Positions 14,127 through 19,159 of a stretch of 19,159 nucleotides of DNA are shown piece after piece. Positions within the stretch are counted from its first letter, which is position 1, and each line of letters opens with the position of its first letter. Location: positions 1 to 19,159 of the forward strand of contig JBDKGV010000038.1 of NCBI GenBank assembly GCA_039798005.1. Reading direction: 5' to 3'. This DNA comes from JBDKGV01 sp039798005 (GTDB taxonomy: Bacteria; Fibrobacterota; Fibrobacteria; UBA5070). A model generated the notes under the pieces. The model had not been told where the DNA came from. It did not search any database and saw only the letters and a list, made by a program, of their open reading frames with translations. The position numbers were made by a program, and so were the translations under genes.

Positions 14127-15068
14127 TCAGACGGACCGGTTTGCGCTGCGGTGCAGGGCGGCGATGGCGCTCTTCCATGCCTTCACGAAGGGTGCCGGGC
14201 TCACGGGGCGAAAGCCCGGCCCTTGACCCAGAAGCCAGCGGGCGGCTTCCTCGTGGTCGCCAAAGGGCAGGGTGAAGCGCACCGAGCCATCGGACATGGA
14301 GGAGATCTTCTGCTTGGGGTGCCACTGGCGTTCCCGGACGTAGGGGGCATGCTCGGGGTCGGCTTCGATCTCGGCCGTGAAGGGGGTGCCGCAGAAGGCG
14401 CCCAGGCAGGAAGGGACCGCTGTGCGGGAGGGCAGCTTGAAGCGGGTCTCCGACACTTCGAGATCCACCAGACGCGACAAGGCGAAGCGCTTGAAGCTGA
14501 TGGCCTCGTCCCCGACCTCGCGGCCCTGCAGGTAAGGCATGCCGTTCCACTCGAAGATCTCAAGGGGCTCGATGAGGCGGCGGTGGGCCTTCTTCTCGCG
14601 GGGCTTGCGATACGCGAACTCCACGCGGCGGCGCTCCTTGATGGCACGGGCCAAGGGGCCCAGCAGATCGGGGGAGAAGCGCCCTGTCAGGCGCGGGAGG
14701 GTCGCCTTGCCGGAATTGAGGTCGGGGTCGATGGCCACGATCCCCTGGAGTCCGCGCGCCAAGTTCGGGTCGAGCAGGCAGTCCATCGACAAGCGCATCC
14801 CCACCGCGCCGTCCACCGTCCAGACGAAGCGCACCGGGAAGTTCCACGTATGGCCGTAGCGCCAGACGTGCAGGTCATCGACGTACTGGATCGGGGCGTC
14901 CAGCTCGCGCAGTTCCTCCACCAGCCGGTAGAGCGGCTTGCGCTCGCATCGCATTTCCTCCAGCAGGATGCCTACGGGCAGTCCGTGGCCGCCTTGGGCG
15001 CGGTCCTCGGCCAGGACGTTGTGCAGCCGGGCCAGGCGTTCGAGTCGGTCGAGGAGCGGAGAGGGCAT
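14127..15068 (-). CDS. WYL-domain transcription regulator
   Basis: This 313-residue protein has the layout of WYL regulators. An N-terminal helix-turn-helix region (about 1-70, LDRLERLARLHNVL and PLYRLVEELREL) is followed by the WYL domain at about 145-205 (RRVEFAYRKPREKKAHRRLIEPLEIFEW in part) and a C-terminal WCX domain (YVRERQWHPKQKI). At the signature position the sequence is Pro178-Tyr179-Leu180, so the Trp is replaced by Pro. WYL proteins sense nucleic-acid or nucleotide ligands and often control phage-defence genes. It is divergent from the membrane-protein gene, with a dyad element in the gap, so it may repress itself and the genes to its right. AGGA lies upstream of the ATG. The stop abuts the regulator gene at TGATCA. 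Confidence 0.85.
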   Translation of the reverse strand: MPSPLLDRLERLARLHNVLAEDRAQGGHGLPVGILLEEMRCERKPLYRLVEELRELDAPIQYVDDLHVWRYGHTWNFPVRFVWTVDGAVGMRLSMDCLLDPNLARGLQGIVAIDPDLNSGKATLPRLTGRFSPDLLGPLARAIKERRRVEFAYRKPREKKAHRRLIEPLEIFEWNGMPYLQGREVGDEAISFKRFALSRLVDLEVSETRFKLPSRTAVPSCLGAFCGTPFTAEIEADPEHAPYVRERQWHPKQKISSMSDGSVRFTLPFGDHEEAARWLLGQGPGFRPVSPAPFVKAWKSAIAALHRSANRSV

Positions 15069-15138
15069 CGGTGGGTCCTGTCGGATGGAGGTGTCCTGCG
15101 TTCCGGGAGGATAGAAATCGTCGACGGGATGGCGAACG

Positions 15139-15174
15139 TCTGTCGCAGGGGGTGTCCCCTATTCGGGGTACTCG
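15139..15174. promoter_or_regulatory. candidate operator, copy 1 (upstream of the membrane-protein gene)
   Basis: Half-sites GTGTCCC (15152-15158) and GGGGTAC (15165-15171) are separated by six bases (CTATTC). With TCTG in front and TCG behind, the block matches a second one at 16125-16160 almost base for base outside the spacer. It lies in the gap between the divergent WYL regulator and membrane-protein genes, about 20 bases before a possible extended -10 (TGCTATCGT, 15191-15199). Confidence 0.6.
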
Positions 15175-15207
15175 TCCCGGGCGGTGGCAATGCTATCGTT
15201 TCCATCC

Positions 15208-16086
15208 ATGCTCAATTCCCTGCTGCGTGCCGTCGGCGGATTCTTTCGCTACCTCCGCCCTCTGATCAATGGCGCAGGCCTTCTGCTTCTCTTGGCGGTG
15301 CTGGGGCGAGCCGTCCTTGCGCCCTTCGTGCCGCATCGGGACGACGGCCGCTTCTCCGATCCTCAAACGAGGAATCTGAAGCCGGTCGTTCCTGTGCTGG
15401 AAATCCGGAAAATCGACGAGGTCCGGCGCACCCCCGATCGCCTGAGGATCCGGACGAATGACGTGCCGGAGGCTCGGGATGCGGACATGGCCTTCGGACT
15501 GGACTCCTCGGGGGGCGTGCTGGATTCCTTTCCGGTGCGGCTCCAACCGGAACCGCCGAGGGTCTGGGGCGGCTTGGATGCGGAAGGCCGACCGATCCTG
15601 AGGGCGCGCAAGGCGACAGCCCACCGCGCTCCCCTCGCAGAGACGATGCGCCTTCCGTCGGTGGATCCGAACCCCGAGTTCGAGGGACGGTACGACGCGG
15701 GATGCCATGGCAAACTCAAGAGCGTGCGCTTCCGGAGCAAGGGCAGGCTCTCCTTGCCGATTGCGGTCGACGACGGCTCGCACCGGATCTGGGCCCTGCC
15801 GCTGGGAGGCAACGAGGTCTGCGGGCGGTTCCTGGTGTCGAATCCTTCCGGCAAGGAACTCAAGTCGGTGCAGTTCCGGGTGGACCTGGTCGATTCCACG
15901 GGCGCCCTGGTCCGCACCGACGCTGGCCGATCGTCCACGTCGCAGATCGGAGCGAAGGACACCGTGGTGATCGAGAACGTCTGCGCCCGGCTGGAACCCC
16001 GGGACCAGCTCCTGTCGCGGCATCTGCGGATCAAGGCGACCGAAGCGCAGGTGGAGCGCTCCGAGTGGATGCGCCTCGTTCCCTGA
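15208..16086 (+). CDS. membrane-anchored protein with extracytoplasmic beta domain, unknown function
   Basis: The 292-residue product has one N-terminal membrane span (LINGAGLLLLLAVLGRAVLA, about 19-38) after a short Arg-containing segment, then a long Pro/Arg-rich linker, then a C-terminal domain of about 110 residues. That domain (CGRFLVSNPSGKELKSVQF, VDLVDSTGALV) looks like an Ig-type beta sandwich of the kind in FxLyD-like domains. Three Cys lie in the last 130 residues or so. I do not recognise a family. Starts at GTG 15184 and ATG 15190 are possible; ATG 15208 is preferred because 15190 falls at a possible -10 region. It is probably controlled with the vWA gene, since both have the same dyad upstream. 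Confidence 0.6.
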   Translation: MLNSLLRAVGGFFRYLRPLINGAGLLLLLAVLGRAVLAPFVPHRDDGRFSDPQTRNLKPVVPVLEIRKIDEVRRTPDRLRIRTNDVPEARDADMAFGLDSSGGVLDSFPVRLQPEPPRVWGGLDAEGRPILRARKATAHRAPLAETMRLPSVDPNPEFEGRYDAGCHGKLKSVRFRSKGRLSLPIAVDDGSHRIWALPLGGNEVCGRFLVSNPSGKELKSVQFRVDLVDSTGALVRTDAGRSSTSQIGAKDTVVIENVCARLEPRDQLLSRHLRIKATEAQVERSEWMRLVP

Positions 16087-16124
16087 CCCGAATGGGCAAC
16101 GGGAATCTTCTCGAGCAGTGAACA

Positions 16125-16160
16125 TCTGCACTGGGGGGTGTCCCACATCCGGGGTACTCG
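16125..16160. promoter_or_regulatory. candidate operator, copy 2, with promoter, upstream of the vWA gene
   Basis: Half-sites GTGTCCC (16138-16144) and GGGGTAC (16151-16157) are identical to those of copy 1, with a mostly different six-base spacer (ACATCC). Just after it, TTGGAA (16163-16168) and TAGGTT (16186-16191), 17 bases apart, could be a weak promoter. The dyad would then lie directly upstream of the -35 box. Confidence 0.6.
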
Positions 16161-16240
16161 GCTTGGAATCGGCGTTTTTTGGCGGTAGGTTGATCCTGTG
16201 CCCGCAATTTTGCGGCGGACGCTTCCCGCGAGAACCTCCA

Positions 16241-16831
16241 ATGCCCGATGCCAATCTTTCCCACATCGTCTTCGTCCTGGACCGGTCCGGCTCCATGGAC
16301 ATCATGCGCCGCGAGGCGGTGGACGGCTTCAACCGCTTCCTGGCCCATCAGGGCTCCTTGCCGGGGCGGGTCACCACGAGCCTTGTCCAGTTCTCGGACA
16401 AGGTCGAGACGAGCTGGGAGAACATCCCCCTTTCCGAGGCCTCCCTTACGCTGGAAGGCTATTGCCCCGGAGGCATGACGGCCTTGTTCGATGCGGTCGG
16501 ATCGACGGTGGATGCGGTGGGAAGAAGCCTTGCGAAGCTTCCCGAGACGCGTCGCCCGGCCAAGGTGCTGTTTGCCATCCTCACCGACGGCGAGGAGAAT
16601 TCGAGCCGCCATTACGATGCCGCCCGAGTGCAGGAGCGCATCCGGCACCAGGCCGACGTGTACGGCTGGGAGTTCCTTTTCCTGGGCGCCTCGGAGCGTT
16701 GGCTGGAGCAGGCCAAGGAGCTGGGCATCGAGTCGCCGGAGGATGCGATCTGCTTCACCCCGGACCCCGATGGGATGACCTTGGCGATGTGCGAGGCCTC
16801 GGAATCGATCGGACGCCGACGGAGGAAGTGA
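16241..16831 (+). CDS. von Willebrand factor A domain protein with intact MIDAS
   Basis: This 196-residue cytoplasmic protein is essentially one vWA domain. The metal-ion-dependent adhesion site is complete: Asp14, Ser16 and Ser18 in VLDRSGSMD, Thr80 in GGMTALFDAV, and Asp116 in ILTDGEEN. It has no signal peptide or membrane span and ends in a basic stretch (GRRRRK). Such stand-alone vWA proteins act as metal-dependent protein-interaction modules and occur in Ter stress systems and near AAA+ chaperones, none of which is in the window. The ATG at 16241 places the first strand at residue 8, as usual. The dyad and promoter upstream suggest its own transcript, co-regulated with the membrane-protein gene. 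Confidence 0.85.
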   Translation: MPDANLSHIVFVLDRSGSMDIMRREAVDGFNRFLAHQGSLPGRVTTSLVQFSDKVETSWENIPLSEASLTLEGYCPGGMTALFDAVGSTVDAVGRSLAKLPETRRPAKVLFAILTDGEENSSRHYDAARVQERIRHQADVYGWEFLFLGASERWLEQAKELGIESPEDAICFTPDPDGMTLAMCEASESIGRRRRK

Positions 16832-16920
16832 ATGGCGCCGTTGCCCCTGCGCGCCAGGGACGCCGCCCGCAGGGCCAAGACCCCCGCCGGAGGCGGAGGC
16901 TTGGCAGGTGGCCCGGCCCC

Positions 16921-16986
16921 GCCGTTGCCTGAGTGGCCAGCTGCCCTGCGATACGACGACCGAAGGTCAGTCACTCAGGGAGCGGC
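16921..16986. repeat. long imperfect inverted repeat between the vWA gene and hsdM
   Basis: Arms 16921-16935 and 16972-16986 pair at 13 of 15 positions with one further G-U, including the perfect CCTGAGTG and CACTCAGG. A small stem, GACC-GAA-GGTC (16958-16968), lies in the loop. No T-run follows, so it is not a typical terminator. It could be an operator or RNA structure in the hsdM leader. Confidence 0.5.
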
Positions 16987-17064
16987 TGGCAGTATCGAAG
17001 GCCGGCGAGGGAGGCGCCCGACTACCTTTGCTCTTTCACCACGTTTCCAGCGGATCCATTCCCG

Positions 17065-18792
17065 ATGAACCAACAAGAACTGTCTTCCTTCCTCTGGTCC
17101 GTGGCCGATCTCCTGCGTGGCGACTACAAGCAGTCGGACTACGGCAAGGTGATCCTGCCGTTCACGGTGCTGCGCCGCCTGGACTGCGTGCTGGCCCCCA
17201 CCAAGAAGGCCGTGCTCAAGGAGCATGAGGAGAAGTCGGCCGCCGGGCTCAACCCCGAGCCGTTCGTGCTTCGCAAGGCCAAGCAGACCTTCTACAACAC
17301 ATCACCGATGGACCTGGGCACGCTCCTGGGCGATCCCGACCACGTGGGCTCGAACCTCTACAGCTACCTCCAGGCCTTCTCGCCGGCGGTGCGGGACGTG
17401 TTCGAGCGCTTCGAGTTCCAGGCACAGCTCGACAAGCTGGACAAGGCCGGGCTCCTTTACAAGGTGACCGAGAAGTTTGCGCGCATCGACCTCTCGCCGG
17501 AGGCCGTGGACAACCACCAGATGGGTCTTGTCTTCGAGGAGCTGATCCGCAAGTTCGCCGAGCTTTCCAACGAGACGGCGGGAGAGCACTTCACCCCGCG
17601 CGAGGTGATCCGCCTGATGGTGAACCTCCTGTTCATCGAGGACGACGAGGCCCTGCGCACCCCCGGCGTAGTTCGTACCGTCTATGACCCCACGGCCGGA
17701 ACGGGCGGGATGCTCTCGGTGGCCGGGGAGCACCTCACGGCCCACAATCCCGACGCGCGCCTTTCGATGTTCGGGCAGGAGCTCAACCCCGAGTCGTACG
17801 CCATCTGCAAGGCCGACATGCTGATCAAGGGGCAGGACGTCTCGAACATCGTCTTCGGGAACACCCTCTCGGACGACGGCCACTCCCGCCGCACCTTCGA
17901 CTACATGCTCTCCAATCCGCCGTTTGGGGTGGAATGGAAAAAGGTGGAACGCGAGGTCCGCAAGGAGCACGAACAGCAGGGCCACAGCGGCCGCTTCGGA
18001 CCCGGGCTTCCGCGCGTCTCGGACGGCTCCATGCTCTTTTTGCTGCACCTGGTCTCGAAGATGCGCCCGGCCTCGGAAGGCGGCTCGCGCCTGGGGATCG
18101 TGCTGAACGGCTCGCCCCTCTTCACCGGCGGCGCGGGCAGCGGCGAGAGCGAAATCCGCAAGCATGTGCTGGAGAATGACCTGGTGGAGGCCATCGTGGG
18201 CCTGCCCACGGACATGTTCTACAACACGGGGATCTCCACCTACGTGTGGATCCTCACGAACCGAAAGCCTGCGCACCGCAAGGGCAAGGTCCAGCTGATC
18301 GACGCAAGCGGCATGTGGCAGAAGATGCGCAAGAGCCTTGGGTCCAAGCGCAAGGAGCTGTCGGACGAGCACATCGAGACCGTCACCCGCCTCTTCGGGG
18401 AGTTCCGCGAGGAGCGCCCAACCAGCCGGATCTTCAAGAACGAAGACTTTGGTTACCGCACCATCACCGTGGAGCGTCCGCAGCGCGACGAGGCGGGGAA
18501 CGTGGTGCTGGGTCAGAAGGGCAAGGGGAAGGGCAAGCCCGTTCCCGACAGCGGCCTGCGCGACACCGAGAACGTGCCTTTGACAGAATCTGTCGAAGAA
18601 TACTTCGCACGCGAGGTCCTGCCGCATGCGCCCGATGCCTGGATCGATCCCGAGAAGACCAAAGTGGGCTACGAGATCCCCTTCAATCGGCACTTCTACG
18701 TCTTCGAGCCGCCGCGCTCGCTGGATGCCATCGACGCCGACCTGCGTCAGTGCACCGACCGCATCAAGGCTATGCTGGAGACGCTGGGGTGA
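17065..18792 (+). CDS. hsdM: type I restriction-modification methyltransferase subunit HsdM
   Basis: HsdM is the adenine-N6 methyltransferase subunit, which works with HsdS for recognition and HsdR for cleavage. The 575-residue product has the helical N-terminal domain (MNQQELSSFLWSVADLLRG and YGKVILPFTVLRRLDCVL), HFTPREVIRLM (175-185), the AdoMet motif I DPTAGTGGM (208-216) and catalytic motif IV NPPFG (284-288). Then come GSMLFLLHLVSKM and VGLPTDMFYNTGISTYVWIL. The ATG at 17065 gives the canonical N-terminus; upstream in-frame codons are GC-rich and not family-like. hsdS overlaps by 4 bases (GTGA). A palindrome copy at 18578-18598 lies in the C-terminal part (LTESVEEYF, from residue 506). 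Confidence 0.95.
   Translation: MNQQELSSFLWSVADLLRGDYKQSDYGKVILPFTVLRRLDCVLAPTKKAVLKEHEEKSAAGLNPEPFVLRKAKQTFYNTSPMDLGTLLGDPDHVGSNLYSYLQAFSPAVRDVFERFEFQAQLDKLDKAGLLYKVTEKFARIDLSPEAVDNHQMGLVFEELIRKFAELSNETAGEHFTPREVIRLMVNLLFIEDDEALRTPGVVRTVYDPTAGTGGMLSVAGEHLTAHNPDARLSMFGQELNPESYAICKADMLIKGQDVSNIVFGNTLSDDGHSRRTFDYMLSNPPFGVEWKKVEREVRKEHEQQGHSGRFGPGLPRVSDGSMLFLLHLVSKMRPASEGGSRLGIVLNGSPLFTGGAGSGESEIRKHVLENDLVEAIVGLPTDMFYNTGISTYVWILTNRKPAHRKGKVQLIDASGMWQKMRKSLGSKRKELSDEHIETVTRLFGEFREERPTSRIFKNEDFGYRTITVERPQRDEAGNVVLGQKGKGKGKPVPDSGLRDTENVPLTESVEEYFAREVLPHAPDAWIDPEKTKVGYEIPFNRHFYVFEPPRSLDAIDADLRQCTDRIKAMLETLG
18578..18598. repeat. dispersed palindrome, copy 5 (inside hsdM)
   Basis: Arms CTTTGACAGA and TCTGTCGAAG surround a central A, with one T-G mismatch among ten pairs. 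It is read as LTESVE in HsdM, the same frame as copies 1 to 3. Confidence 0.8.
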
Positions 18793-19159
18793 CGCACCGC
18801 CCGTATCCGTCCACCAAGGACAGCGGCATCGAGTGGCTGGGGGAAGTGCCGGAGCATTGGGATGTCGTGGGATTTCGTCGCGTTGTCGATATTGCGGGAG
18901 GTCAAGTCGATCCGGAGAACGAACAGTATTCTTCAATGAATCTGATTGCCCCGAATCACATTGAAAGTGGCACTGGGCGTCTTTTGGGGATGGAGACGGC
19001 TGCCGAACAGTCTGCGGAAAGCGGCAAGTATCTGTGCAAGGCTGGAGATGTCATCTACAGCAAGATCCGCCCAGCCCTTAGGAAGGCTTGCATTGCACCA
19101 GAGGATTGCCTGTGCAGCGCGGACATGTATCCGCTTTCGGGTCGTCAGAATCTGTCAAA
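18789..19159 (+). CDS. hsdS: type I restriction specificity subunit HsdS (N-terminal part)
   Basis: HsdS carries the two target-recognition domains that set the DNA site of the type I complex. About 123 residues are visible before the window ends. The start THRPYPSTKDSGIEWLG, then EVPEHWDVV, is the classic HsdS opening, followed by the first part of target-recognition domain 1 (GDVIYSKIRPALRK, a conserved block). It begins with GTG at 18789, overlapping the hsdM stop by 4 bases, so the two are translationally coupled. It has lower GC than hsdM, common for specificity genes that exchange their recognition domains. A palindrome-like sequence lies at the window edge. Confidence 0.92.
   Translation, partial: MTHRPYPSTKDSGIEWLGEVPEHWDVVGFRRVVDIAGGQVDPENEQYSSMNLIAPNHIESGTGRLLGMETAAEQSAESGKYLCKAGDVIYSKIRPALRKACIAPEDCLCSADMYPLSGRQNLS
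19140..19159. repeat. dispersed palindrome, copy 6 (imperfect, at the window edge, in hsdS)
   Basis: The right arm TCTGTCAAA and centre GAATC match the consensus exactly; the left arm is CGTCAGA instead of TGACAGA. The window ends inside the element. Here the reading frame differs from the other intragenic copies (RQNLS). Confidence 0.5.

Noticed and set aside
16845..16859. CCCTG...CAGGG stem after the vWA gene as a terminator
   Set aside because: Only 5 bp with no T-run, in a very GC-rich stretch where such stems are common.
17302..18936. Open frame of 544 codons opposite hsdM and hsdS
   Set aside because: It is a shadow of two well-supported genes; its residue composition is that of a reversed GC-rich reading frame.
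1..19159. CRISPR array, tRNA, rRNA or integrase
   Set aside because: No regularly spaced direct repeats, no tRNA-like cloverleaf, no rRNA sequence and no recombinase motif were seen.

Overview
This is a GC-rich, gene-dense stretch of bacterial chromosome. The best guess for the host is Fibrobacterota or a nearby FCB-group lineage. The grounds are that five secreted proteins end in a short beta-rich tail with the Leu-x-Gly-Arg and Gly-[IVL] pattern of type IX secretion sorting domains, that four of these have plant-polysaccharide enzyme domains, and that no rRNA or other taxonomic marker is present. The assignment is inference.

Layout. 1-322: C-terminal end of a secreted protein. 343-1044: BioH-like alpha/beta hydrolase. 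1050-6788 (minus): three exported enzymes suited to acetylated rhamnogalacturonan I, namely a sialate-O-acetylesterase-family (SASA) esterase, a PL11 rhamnogalacturonan lyase and a CE12 SGNH acetylesterase. A 624-base gap between the last two (4881-5504) holds REP-like hairpins. 7029-9405 (plus): a TauE/TSUP permease, then a HAD hydrolase and a phosphoribosyltransferase whose genes overlap by 4 bases. 9415-11047 (minus): small membrane protein, yebC and ruvC. 11134-12522 (minus): alginate-lyase-fold polysaccharide lyase, divergent from a regulator (12693-14126) with two winged-helix domains and a LacI/PBP1-type sensor. 14127-15068 (minus): WYL-domain regulator. 15208-16831 (plus): membrane-anchored protein and von Willebrand factor A protein. 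17065 to the end: hsdM and the start of hsdS of a type I restriction-modification system.

How the parts may work together. The lyases and esterases would deacetylate and cut pectin outside the cell or at the surface, and the wHTH-PBP regulator is a natural candidate to control at least the divergent lyase. The WYL regulator, the membrane protein and the vWA protein look like a second regulated unit. Two copies of a dyad (GT-two-CCC, six bases, GGG-two-AC) lie upstream of the membrane-protein and vWA genes, and the type I R-M genes follow directly, so this end may be a defence or stress island.

The least explained signal is a 19-21 base palindrome, consensus TTTGACRGAATCYGTCAAA. It occurs five times in good form and twice in decayed form, mostly inside genes. 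Four intragenic copies are read in the same frame (Leu-Thr-x-[Ser/Leu]-Val), and one copy supplies the stop codons of two convergent genes.
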